Source: Bacteroidales bacterium UBA7569
GTDB taxonomy: Bacteria; Bacteroidota; Bacteroidia; Bacteroidales; Paludibacteraceae
Assembly (NCBI GenBank): GCA_002477945.1
Contig: DLLF01000027.1
Location: 1 to 23,772, forward strand
Length of the DNA: 23,772 bases
Reading direction: 5' to 3'
Shown: in pieces, positions 7,546-14,615 of the stretch
How the letters are laid out: the number at the start of each line of letters is the position of its first letter
How positions within the stretch are numbered: position 1 is the stretch's first letter
The notes under the pieces: generated by a model
The model's database searches: none
The model's input: the letters and a program-made list of their open reading frames with translations, nothing else
Told to the model about the DNA's origin: nothing
Translations under genes and position numbers: made by a program

Positions 7546-8127
7546 TCAGCAACCCGTAAGAAGATGTTCAATACATATTTTCAATCCGATAGCGACAAGG
7601 ATAATCCCCCCTATCAGCGTCATATTCCAACGGAAGCGTTTGCCAAAGCACATACCGATGCAATAACCACCCAAAGAGAACAAGAAACTTGTCGCTGCAA
7701 TGATTCCTACCGCCAACACGATTATATCAGGCGTAGGAACAAAAATAATTCCCGTAGCCAAAGCATCAATGCTCGTGGCAACAGCCAGAAGGATAAGATG
7801 AGACAATGCGAAGACGTCGGTGGATTTCTTGGATATACTCTCACTGTTCTCATCCTCTTTTTTCAGGCTTTCCACGATCATCTTGCCACCAATGAACGAA
7901 AGCAGGACAAGGGCAATCCAATGGTCGTAGCGGCTAATCCAGTCGGTAAAGCCACAACCCAGGAAGAATCCTATGAGTGGCATACCTCCCTGAAAGAGAC
8001 CAAAAAGGAAAGCCATCAGCAGTACCTTGCCATGCCACCGGCCTTCGTGAATACCCGTTGTGATTGACACCGCGAAACAGTCCATTGCCAAACCGACAGC
8101 AATGAAGACAATTGACAGAATATCCAT
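7546..8127 (-). CDS. mntP: Manganese efflux pump MntP
   Basis: 193 codons, six predicted membrane helices in two repeats of three. The hallmark aspartates are in the first helix (GLAMDCFAVSI) and the mirrored fourth helix (VATSIDALATGI), as expected for the MntP/DUF204 family of inner-membrane Mn(II) exporters. A charged cytoplasmic loop (KKEDENSESISKKS) separates the halves. It lies 17 nt after def and just before the DUF3109 gene. I looked for the yybP-ykoY manganese riboswitch that precedes some mntP genes; there is no room for one here, so manganese-specific control at this point is unlikely. Confidence 0.95.
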   Translation of the reverse strand: MDILSIVFIAVGLAMDCFAVSITTGIHEGRWHGKVLLMAFLFGLFQGGMPLIGFFLGCGFTDWISRYDHWIALVLLSFIGGKMIVESLKKEDENSESISKKSTDVFALSHLILLAVATSIDALATGIIFVPTPDIIVLAVGIIAATSFLFSLGGYCIGMCFGKRFRWNMTLIGGIILVAIGLKICIEHLLTGC

Positions 8128-8144
8128 AGAAAGAACGTAATCAG

Positions 8145-8693
8145 TTAATGCTTTGTCCTATACCGCGCCGTTGTTTTCCCTTTGGCTATATTCGCCAACT
8201 TCGTTTTGCAGAACTGGCGGCGAATAGGCGATATGCGATCCGTAAAGACATGTGCTTCCAGATGGTCGTATTCATGCAGCACAATACGTGCGGCAAAACC
8301 GGTAAGAACATCTTCGTGTTCCACAAAATTCTCATCGAAATAACGAATCCTTACGGTACGAGGACGAACCACATTTTCTGATATTCCAGGGAGCGAAAGA
8401 CAACCTTCTGCAAACATCACCGTATCTTCGCTTTCTTCCACAACTGTCGGATTGATAAAGACCCGTTTGAAACCTGCACACTCAGGGTAATCGGCAGACA
8501 ACGCCTCACCATCCACAATAAAGAGACGAATCGACAAACCAACTTGAGGCGCAGCCAAGCCGCAACCATCCGCCTGCTCAAGCGTTTCGAACATATCGTT
8601 TATCAGTTCTTTGAGAGCAGGATAGGTTTTGTCAATTTCATCGGTTTCCCGCCGAAGGACCGGCTGACCATATAAATAAATCGGTAGTATCAT
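8145..8693 (-). CDS. def: Peptide deformylase
   Basis: 182 codons. It removes the formyl group from the initiator Met of new proteins. The three family motifs are present: GCGLAAPQVG (43-52), EGCLSLPG (96-103) with metal ligand Cys98, and HEYDHLEA (140-147) with His140, catalytic Glu141 and His144. The third motif ends in Ala rather than the more common Gly; this should be tolerated. A longer frame starts at 8717 (MQIVNIDL), but the promoter -7 box is at 8722-8715, so the transcript would begin inside that extension. Starting at MILPIYLYG also fits the family. First gene of a four-gene operon. Confidence 0.95.
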   Translation of the reverse strand: MILPIYLYGQPVLRRETDEIDKTYPALKELINDMFETLEQADGCGLAAPQVGLSIRLFIVDGEALSADYPECAGFKRVFINPTVVEESEDTVMFAEGCLSLPGISENVVRPRTVRIRYFDENFVEHEDVLTGFAARIVLHEYDHLEAHVFTDRISPIRRQFCKTKLANIAKGKTTARYRTKH

Positions 8694-8714
8694 AAGATCA
8701 ATGTTTACAATCTG

Positions 8715-8745
8715 CAAAGGTAGTCATTCTTTTTGTGACTGCAAA
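8715..8745 (-). promoter_or_regulatory. Bacteroidetes-type promoter for def-mntP-DUF3109-cinA
   Basis: On the minus strand TTTG (8745-8742), 19 nt, then TACCTTTG (8722-8715). Its -33 element abuts the ruvX stop codon. The predicted transcript starts near 8708, 15 nt or so upstream of the def ATG. Confidence 0.82.
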
Positions 8746-8747
8746 GA

Positions 8748-9158
8748 CTACAAAGACTGCAGATAGGATTCCAATATGTAACTCGCTGCTATTTTATCCA
8801 CCACGTTTTTGTCCTGCCTCTGCATACGTTTCATTCCCCCATCAATCATTGCCCGATGTGCGAGGACAGAAGTAAGACGTTCGTCAAACAAGCAGATCTG
8901 CCGGTCAGGAAAACGGGAAGAGAACCGCTTCATGAATGTACGTATATCAGACATAGTGTCGGAGTCCTGATTATTCATCTTTTTCGGTTGTCCTACCACC
9001 ACGATATCCACAGTCTCCCGCTTGAAGTAGCCATCCAACCAGTCCAACAGCGAGTGAGTGGGTACCGTTTCGAGAGGTTGCGCCAAAATACGCAGTGGAT
9101 CGCTTACAGCAATCCCCGTACGCTTACGCCCATAATCAATTGCCAGAATTCTCCCCAC
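8748..9158 (-). CDS. ruvX: Putative pre-16S rRNA nuclease / Holliday junction resolvase-like RuvX
   Basis: 136 codons, the usual size of YqgF/RuvX. RNase H-like fold with the expected acidic residues: Asp8 in LAIDYGRKRTGIAVSD, Asp92-Glu93 in FDERLTS, and Asp121 in DKIAASYILE. The family trims pre-16S rRNA in E. coli; the older Holliday-junction resolvase name rests on structural similarity. It lies 9 nt after the GH3-family gene, hence probably co-transcribed with it, and directly before the def promoter. Confidence 0.94.
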   Translation of the reverse strand: MGRILAIDYGRKRTGIAVSDPLRILAQPLETVPTHSLLDWLDGYFKRETVDIVVVGQPKKMNNQDSDTMSDIRTFMKRFSSRFPDRQICLFDERLTSVLAHRAMIDGGMKRMQRQDKNVVDKIAASYILESYLQSL

Positions 9159-9167
9159 GTTGTTCCA

Positions 9168-10865
9168 CTAATCAGCCATGAGCAGTTTTTTGAACTTGCT
9201 ATGCCTTCTTTCGTCCTGCATCAAGAGATTAAACTTGAATTGACCATCCCGCATACCCTCGGCGAGACAAAGCCGCTTAAACTGCTGGTAAGCCGCGTTG
9301 ACAAGACGTCCCGTCACAGGGTCTTTCAAACGGAAAGAATCCCGTTTGGACTTATACTCCACGTTTTCTTCTTTCAGGATATCGTCCACAACACGCGTGA
9401 ACGCTTCCGCCTGCAACTGCGTGACAGACTGATTGGAGAACTCGTAGTAGAAACGATAGGCAGATTCTTCGACGTTTGCAAAGCCGACAAAGAAACGCGT
9501 TTTGAGTCCTGTTTGCTTTTCGGCTCTGCGAACCGCCTTAATGAACTGCTGCTCCGCCAATTTTTCCCCCGTCATGGAGACGATTCCATTAATTTTCTGA
9601 ACCATGTGAACCGTCGGAGTATTCAGGAAACGGGGTCCGACTTCAATCAGATCGTTCATATTATAGCGATACAATCCTCCATAGGTAGTAACAAAAGAGC
9701 AGTAGCGTTTCCTTTCTTCCAACTCATACAATTGGTAGAAGCGAGGATTGGGTTTATCCAGATCTTCTTCCGCCACGAACTCATAGAAATGGAAATGAGG
9801 GAACAAGACAGAGTTAAGCCCGTCATCAAAACACAAGCCGAAACGGCACTCCGAAGAGAAATAGCCCAACTCCTGATGGTAAACATTCTCGGGGAAGTAG
9901 TCTTTCAACTTGTCGATATAGATTTGCGTGTTGCCGCACTTCCAGGTGCTAAGCAGTTGCAGATCGGGCCAATAGTGCTTTGGCAGCACTGTTCCATACT
10001 TGCTCTTCAGATAACGGAGTTCTTTTGCACGTTCCGGATTGGGATGCAGGCGGGAAAGCAACGTTTTGCGTATATCATCAGGGATGTCCACCTTGTCGGA
10101 AATTGTTCCGTTTTCGATGTCCGTAATAAACTCATCGAGATGCTCATTGACGGTATTCTGCAACTCCAAGATCGTGGACGGGTTGGGTGTCAGAAACAAA
10201 GTTACATTACGCTCTATGCACACCCGCATCAGGGTATAGTTGCGTGCCGTGTAATCCGAGATATGGAAAATTTCGGGATATGACACATACATTTTCCGTA
10301 TGAAAGAAGGTGCATCGCGCTGTGTGACACCGGAAACAGAGCCAAACACCGTCCCGTCGGGTGCATATCCTTCCACATCTTTTCCCACCACGAACATCAC
10401 GGCACCTGCGAAAGAATAGGGGCGACGCATGATAAAGTTGGCAATCCAACAACGCGTCATCTTACCATATACGCTCTTCAGGTACTTTTTGGTGATGGGG
10501 ATCCACTTCGGTTCGTTGGTTGTACCGGAGGTGGTAGCATACATAACAGGCTTACCGGGTACAATAACGTTCTGCTCTCCGTTTTTCTGACGCTCTATGT
10601 ACGGACGCAGGTTGTCGTAATCGTTAGGTGTTACATACTTATGGTAGCGTTTCAACAATTCTTCATGAGTAAGTGCCTGAAGAATTTCGCTAAAATGATG
10701 GTTTTTCCCGTACTCCGTATTCTTAGCGTATCTCAAGATATTCCTCAGCGTGAGTTCGCTCGCCGTTTTAGGAGTAAGGTTTGCCAATTTGAGTGTTCGA
10801 ATCTGCCCTTTCCCCACCAGCCGTATCAGCAGATTAATCACCCTCGGGTTTCTTTCAAATTTCAT
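9168..10865 (-). CDS. GH3 auxin-responsive promoter family protein (acyl-adenylating enzyme)
   Basis: 565 codons. GH3 proteins belong to the ANL superfamily; plant members adenylate carboxylic acids and join them to amino acids. The ATP/AMP-binding signature is visible as ATTSGTTNEPKWIP around residues 109-122, with the downstream TTYGGLYRYNMNDLIEVG and VSMTGEKLAEQQ motifs that close the active site. Bacterial GH3 homologs are common in Bacteroidetes, but their substrates are not known, so auxin conjugation should not be assumed. It has its own promoter (10994-11025) with a leader of about 120 nt and precedes ruvX by 9 nt. Confidence 0.92.
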   Translation of the reverse strand: MKFERNPRVINLLIRLVGKGQIRTLKLANLTPKTASELTLRNILRYAKNTEYGKNHHFSEILQALTHEELLKRYHKYVTPNDYDNLRPYIERQKNGEQNVIVPGKPVMYATTSGTTNEPKWIPITKKYLKSVYGKMTRCWIANFIMRRPYSFAGAVMFVVGKDVEGYAPDGTVFGSVSGVTQRDAPSFIRKMYVSYPEIFHISDYTARNYTLMRVCIERNVTLFLTPNPSTILELQNTVNEHLDEFITDIENGTISDKVDIPDDIRKTLLSRLHPNPERAKELRYLKSKYGTVLPKHYWPDLQLLSTWKCGNTQIYIDKLKDYFPENVYHQELGYFSSECRFGLCFDDGLNSVLFPHFHFYEFVAEEDLDKPNPRFYQLYELEERKRYCSFVTTYGGLYRYNMNDLIEVGPRFLNTPTVHMVQKINGIVSMTGEKLAEQQFIKAVRRAEKQTGLKTRFFVGFANVEESAYRFYYEFSNQSVTQLQAEAFTRVVDDILKEENVEYKSKRDSFRLKDPVTGRLVNAAYQQFKRLCLAEGMRDGQFKFNLLMQDERRHSKFKKLLMAD

Positions 10866-10993
10866 ACTTTATATTTTGTAGCCCTCCTCTTCAGCAAACG
10901 AGTTTCACCTCGTATTTTCCCCGACCTCATAGGCAGTTAAAACATCTTTTTACGAAAGATTCGCACCCTCATTCCGAAAGAACAAAATCCGTG

Positions 10994-11025
10994 CAAAGGT
11001 ATGATATTTATTTCGGTTTGACAAA
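10994..11025 (-). promoter_or_regulatory. Bacteroidetes-type promoter for the GH3-ruvX unit
   Basis: On the minus strand TTTG (11025-11022), 20 nt, then TACCTTTG (11001-10994). It overlaps the 3' end of the small ORF at 11008-11235. The leader to the GH3 start is about 120 nt; no clear structure was recognised in it. Confidence 0.82.
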
Positions 11026-11235
11026 TTCGGTATTCTTTCCATCTTTCACAAAGAGTCTCCAAGGTCCCGTTGAGAGGTCGTCCAGGTCGGCTTGAGGAGT
11101 CGTAGTCAACAGGAATATTTTGGCATTCCCCGAAGTCAGTTCAAGCGAGCAGGAATCATGCAAAAAGTCAGCAAGGAACAACACGCAACGCAGTAGTGAC
11201 CGAGAGATACGGAGATTTTCCTCACGAAAAATCAT
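11008..11235 (-). CDS. Small hypothetical protein, 75 aa
   Basis: 75 codons from the ATG at 11235; an upstream in-frame TTG at 11265 could extend it by 10. The peptide starts MIFREENLRISRSLLRC and ends WRLFVKDGKNTEFVKPK, with no signal peptide or known domain. I think similar small proteins occur in Bacteroides, but I cannot confirm this. A 22-bp part of its coding sequence (11084-11105, encoding TTPQADL) recurs with one mismatch, in the opposite orientation on the map, at 18780-18801. There the same peptide frame can be read but is broken by a stop. Either this is a real small gene with a decayed relative, or both sites are intergenic repeat DNA. The GH3 promoter lies inside its 3' end. Confidence 0.45.
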   Translation of the reverse strand: MIFREENLRISRSLLRCVLFLADFLHDSCSLELTSGNAKIFLLTTTPQADLDDLSTGPWRLFVKDGKNTEFVKPK

Positions 11236-11377
11236 TTTCGTTACGGGCAAACAGAAGACAGACAAGCCTTCTCATTATGGTCCATAACGATTACAGCGGG
11301 CGAAAGCATGCACAGGATTTATTCCGACAGCCATATATCCCATTTGTTTTTGTTCTCAGAAGTTTTTAGGCGGCTTG

Positions 11378-11409
11378 TTTGTGAAGTCGGCAGAAAAAGA
11401 TTATCTTTG
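11378..11409 (+). promoter_or_regulatory. Bacteroidetes-type promoter for ppdK
   Basis: TTTG (11378-11381), 20 nt, TATCTTTG (11402-11409): both elements match the consensus. The predicted start is near 11416, giving a leader of about 100 nt before the ppdK ATG. Confidence 0.85.
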
Positions 11410-11515
11410 CAGTCGCTATTGGGGGTATATCCTTCCAACAGGTCTTAAAAATCTAACCTTAACATTGTGAGTGTGTCATCATTATTTTAACTAAATCTAT
11501 AAAATCCACTTTACA

Positions 11516-14245
11516 ATGGACAACAAGAAAAGAGTTTACACTTTCGGCAACGGACATGCAGAGGGCAATGCCCAGATGCGCGAGTTGCTTGGTGGTAAAG
11601 GTGCGAACTGCGCCGAAATGAACCTCATCGGAGTTCCGGTTCCTCCCGGATTCACCATCACCACAGAGGTATGTACAGAGTATTATCAATACGGTCAAGA
11701 GAAGATTGTCAGCCTTCTGACCAATGAGGTGAATGCAGCCGTAAAGCATGTAGAGGAATTGATGAATTGCCGTTTCGGCGATCCCAAGAATCCGCTTTTG
11801 GTAAGCGTCCGTTCAGGTGCACGTGCCTCCATGCCCGGCATGATGGATACAATCCTTAATTTAGGTTTGAACGACGAGGTGGCTGAGGGGATGATAAAAA
11901 AGACCAACAATCCTCACTTTGTTTACGACAGTTACCGCCGTTTCGTACAGATGTACGGAGATGTTGTATTGGGCATGAAGCCTGTGAACAAAGAAGACAT
12001 CGACCCCTTTGAAGCGATCATAGAAGAAGTCAAGAGCATCCGCGGCATACGCTTGGACAAAGATCTGAGTGTTGGCGAACTGCAATTACTTGTAGATCGT
12101 TTCAAGAAAGCCATAAAGGAACAGACAGGGCATGATTTCCCAGTAGATCCGATGGAGCAACTTTGGGGTGCCATCTGTGCCGTGTTCCGCAGTTGGATGA
12201 ACGAGCGCGCCATTCTTTACCGCAAGATGGAAGGAATTCCTGACGAATGGGGAACAGCCGTGAGCGTTATGGCGATGGTATTCGGCAACATGGGTGACAC
12301 TTCCGCCACCGGCGTATGTTTCAGCCGCGATGCCGCTACCGGAGAGGACCTGTTCAACGGAGAGTATCTTGTAAATGCACAAGGCGAGGACGTGGTTGCC
12401 GGTATTCGTACACCTCAACAAATCACCATTGAAGGAAGCCGTCGTTGGGCAAAACTGCAGGGCATCAGCGAAGAGGAACGTGCGAGCAAATATCCGAGTA
12501 TGGAGGAAGCAATGCCTTCCCTCTACAACGAGTTGAATACCATTCAACAAAAGTTGGAAGACCACTACCGCGATATGCAAGATATGGAGTTCACCGTTCA
12601 AGAGGGGAAACTATGGTTCCTGCAGACACGTAACGGCAAGCGCACAGGAACCGCCATGGTAAAGATTGCAATGGATTTGGTACGCGAGGGCGTTATCAGC
12701 GAGAAGGAAGCCATTCTGCGCTGCGAACCTCAGAAGTTGGACGAACTGCTCCACCCCGTATTTGACAAAGACGCACTGAAGCGTGCCAAGGTCATTACCC
12801 AAGGTCTTCCTGCAAGTCCGGGTGCAGCCTGCGGACAGATTGTATTCCACGCAGACGATGCACAAGAATGGCATAACGATGGTCACCGAGTGATTATGGT
12901 ACGTATAGAGACCAGCCCTGAGGACTTGGCCGGTATGTCTGCTGCAGAAGGAATCCTGACTGCTCGCGGAGGTATGACAAGCCACGCAGCCGTTGTTGCC
13001 CGCGGTATGGGCAAGTGCTGTGTATCGGGTGCCGGTGCAATCAACGTGAACTATAAGAACAAGACCGTAGAAATAGAAGGCGTAACCTATAAAGAAGGTG
13101 ATTATATCTCTTTGAACGGTTCAACCGGTCAAGTGTATGCGGGTGAGGTTCCGACCAAGGCAGCCGAACTATCGGGCGACTTCAAGGCTCTGATGGACTT
13201 GTGTGACAAATACACGAAGTTACAGGTCCGCACCAATGCCGATACGCCCCATGATGCCCGCGTGGCACGTGCTTTCGGTGCGAAGGGTATCGGACTTACG
13301 CGTACAGAGCACATGTTCTTTGATGACCAGAAGATTATCGCAATGCGCGAGATGATTCTGGCAAAGGACGCTGCCGGAAGAGAAAAAGCCTTGGAAAAAC
13401 TGCTTCCCTACCAAAAAGCAGACTTCAAAGGCATCCTTGAGGCTATGGACGGCTGTCCAGTAAATATCCGTTTGCTTGATCCACCATTGCACGAGTTTGT
13501 TCCTCACGATCTGAAAGGTCAGGAGAAAATGGCCGTTGAGATGGGCGTGAGCGTAGAAGAAATTCAGAGGCGCGTCGCTTCTTTGGCAGAGAATAACCCG
13601 ATGTTGGGTCATCGCGGTTGCCGCTTGGGTATCACATTCCCTGAAATCACCGCCATGCAGACGCGTGCTATCCTTTCAGCAGCCTGCGAACTGAAGAAGG
13701 AAGGAAAAAATCCTATGCCAGAGATAATGGTTCCTCTGATTGGTATCCTCTATGAGTTGCAACAACAGAAGGATGTGATACAAACGGTGGCCAAAGAAGT
13801 GTTTGAAGAATACGGCATTGAGGTGGAATATGAAATCGGTACCATGATTGAGATTCCCCGTGCTGCTCTTACAGCGGATCGTATTGCTACGGAGGCACAA
13901 TACTTCTCGTTCGGAACCAACGACTTGACACAGATGACATTTGGATATAGTCGTGATGATATCGCTTCGTTCCTGCCTGTATATCTCGAAAAGAAGATTC
14001 TGAAAGTGGATCCATTCCAGGTGCTTGATCAGAACGGCGTTGGTCAACTCATCAAGATGGCAGTGGAGAAAGGTCGTGCAGTCCGTCCGGGATTACGTAC
14101 GGGAATCTGCGGTGAGCATGGCGGAGAACCCAGTTCGGTTAAATTCTGTGCCCGCGTAGGAATGAACTATGCTTCATGTTCTCCGTTCCGTGTGCCTATC
14201 GCTCGTTTGGCAGCCGCACAAGCCGCAGTTGAAGACGAGGCATAA
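11516..14245 (+). CDS. ppdK: Pyruvate, phosphate dikinase
   Basis: 909 codons, slightly longer than the 870-880 residues of well-studied members. PpdK interconverts pyruvate, ATP and phosphate with phosphoenolpyruvate, AMP and pyrophosphate, and in anaerobes often works in the glycolytic direction. The N-terminal ATP-grasp region begins GNGHAEGNAQMRELLGGKGA and includes SVRSGARASMPGMMDTILNLG. The swivelling phosphohistidine domain has GGMTSHAAVVARG with His490. The C-terminal PEP/pyruvate barrel ends with GICGEHGGEPSS, where Cys865 is the acid/base residue. The His-Cys spacing of 375 is nearly that of the Clostridium symbiosum enzyme (His455/Cys831). Monocistronic: its own promoter upstream and a strong terminator 30 bp downstream. 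Confidence 0.97.
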   Translation: MDNKKRVYTFGNGHAEGNAQMRELLGGKGANCAEMNLIGVPVPPGFTITTEVCTEYYQYGQEKIVSLLTNEVNAAVKHVEELMNCRFGDPKNPLLVSVRSGARASMPGMMDTILNLGLNDEVAEGMIKKTNNPHFVYDSYRRFVQMYGDVVLGMKPVNKEDIDPFEAIIEEVKSIRGIRLDKDLSVGELQLLVDRFKKAIKEQTGHDFPVDPMEQLWGAICAVFRSWMNERAILYRKMEGIPDEWGTAVSVMAMVFGNMGDTSATGVCFSRDAATGEDLFNGEYLVNAQGEDVVAGIRTPQQITIEGSRRWAKLQGISEEERASKYPSMEEAMPSLYNELNTIQQKLEDHYRDMQDMEFTVQEGKLWFLQTRNGKRTGTAMVKIAMDLVREGVISEKEAILRCEPQKLDELLHPVFDKDALKRAKVITQGLPASPGAACGQIVFHADDAQEWHNDGHRVIMVRIETSPEDLAGMSAAEGILTARGGMTSHAAVVARGMGKCCVSGAGAINVNYKNKTVEIEGVTYKEGDYISLNGSTGQVYAGEVPTKAAELSGDFKALMDLCDKYTKLQVRTNADTPHDARVARAFGAKGIGLTRTEHMFFDDQKIIAMREMILAKDAAGREKALEKLLPYQKADFKGILEAMDGCPVNIRLLDPPLHEFVPHDLKGQEKMAVEMGVSVEEIQRRVASLAENNPMLGHRGCRLGITFPEITAMQTRAILSAACELKKEGKNPMPEIMVPLIGILYELQQQKDVIQTVAKEVFEEYGIEVEYEIGTMIEIPRAALTADRIATEAQYFSFGTNDLTQMTFGYSRDDIASFLPVYLEKKILKVDPFQVLDQNGVGQLIKMAVEKGRAVRPGLRTGICGEHGGEPSSVKFCARVGMNYASCSPFRVPIARLAAAQAAVEDEA

Positions 14246-14276
14246 TTAGGAGAAAGAGTCCTTATTATACATAACG

Positions 14277-14320
14277 AACAGAGTATCAAATATTTTATCT
14301 TGATACTCTGTTTATTTTTC
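14277..14320 (+). terminator. Intrinsic terminator after ppdK
   Basis: Perfect 13-bp stem AACAGAGTATCAA (14277-14289) / TTGATACTCTGTT (14300-14312), 10-nt loop, followed by TATTTTTCC. Confidence 0.88.
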
Positions 14321-14372
14321 CTATATCGTTATAACAAGGACAAATTCTTCCATTGCATCCTAAGCATGTTGT

Positions 14373-14400
14373 AAAAGTATGTTGTATAACATACTTTTTG
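14373..14400 (+). terminator. Second hairpin with T-run, possible back-up or bidirectional terminator
   Basis: Perfect 11-bp stem AAAAGTATGTT (14373-14383) / AACATACTTTT (14388-14398) around GTAT. The right arm runs into TTTTT and the left arm begins with AAAA, so it could terminate in either direction. It abuts the promoter at 14403-14434, so an operator role is an alternative. Confidence 0.55.
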
Positions 14401-14402
14401 CT

Positions 14403-14434
14403 ATTGCGCAAGGTGTAAATTTCTTCTATCTTTG
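14403..14434 (+). promoter_or_regulatory. Orphan promoter upstream of a possible short RNA
   Basis: ATTG (14403-14406), 20 nt, then TATCTTTG (14427-14434). The -7 element is perfect, the -33 element matches TTG only. No ORF of useful length begins downstream before the hairpin at 14504-14527. Confidence 0.6.
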
Positions 14435-14440
14435 CAATCG

Positions 14441-14530
14441 TAATCAGAACAACACAATCTTTTATACCTTAAATAATCAAACAGACTAATACCTTTATAG
14501 TATAAGGGATGCCGAGAGGCATCCCTTTGC
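14441..14530 (+). ncRNA. Candidate small RNA between ppdK and mfd
   Basis: About 90 nt defined by the promoter at 14403-14434 and a hairpin ending at 14527. The body is AT-rich. The 3' end is a 10-bp perfect stem AAGGGATGCC/GGCATCCCTT closed by a GAGA (GNRA) loop. TTATAC (14462-14467) can pair with GTATAA (14500-14505), closing a larger loop. The only peptide readable is 11 codons from the ATG inside the hairpin, which I do not believe. The T-tract after the stem is short (TTTG), so termination may be inefficient; the alternative is a structured long leader of mfd. Confidence 0.4.
14504..14530 (+). terminator. GNRA-capped hairpin, possible terminator
   Basis: 10-bp perfect stem (14504-14513 with 14518-14527), loop GAGA, followed only by TGC after the stem's own T pair. 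Strong stem but weak U-tract. Confidence 0.45.
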
Positions 14531-14552
14531 ACGCTGAATCATAACGCACAGG

Positions 14553-14583
14553 TTGCAAGGACGATGTTTTTTTTGTATCTTTG
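14553..14583 (+). promoter_or_regulatory. Bacteroidetes-type promoter for mfd
   Basis: TTG (14553-14555), 20 nt, TATCTTTG (14576-14583). The predicted start is near 14590, leaving a leader of about 26 nt to the mfd ATG. Confidence 0.78.
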
Positions 14584-14615
14584 CGGCTCTGTTCTCAAGA
14601 TGTTCATCAACATAA

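Noticed and set aside
8128..8144. Manganese (yybP-ykoY) riboswitch before mntP
   Set aside because: Only 17 nt separate def and mntP.
8856..10283. 475-codon plus-strand open frame
   Set aside because: Lies entirely antisense to the GH3 gene and ruvX, which have clear family motifs; its translation shows no recognisable domain or signal.
11266..11340. 22-codon minus-strand peptide starting MGYMAVGINP near 11343
   Set aside because: Too short, no promoter or conserved neighbour; cannot be separated from chance.
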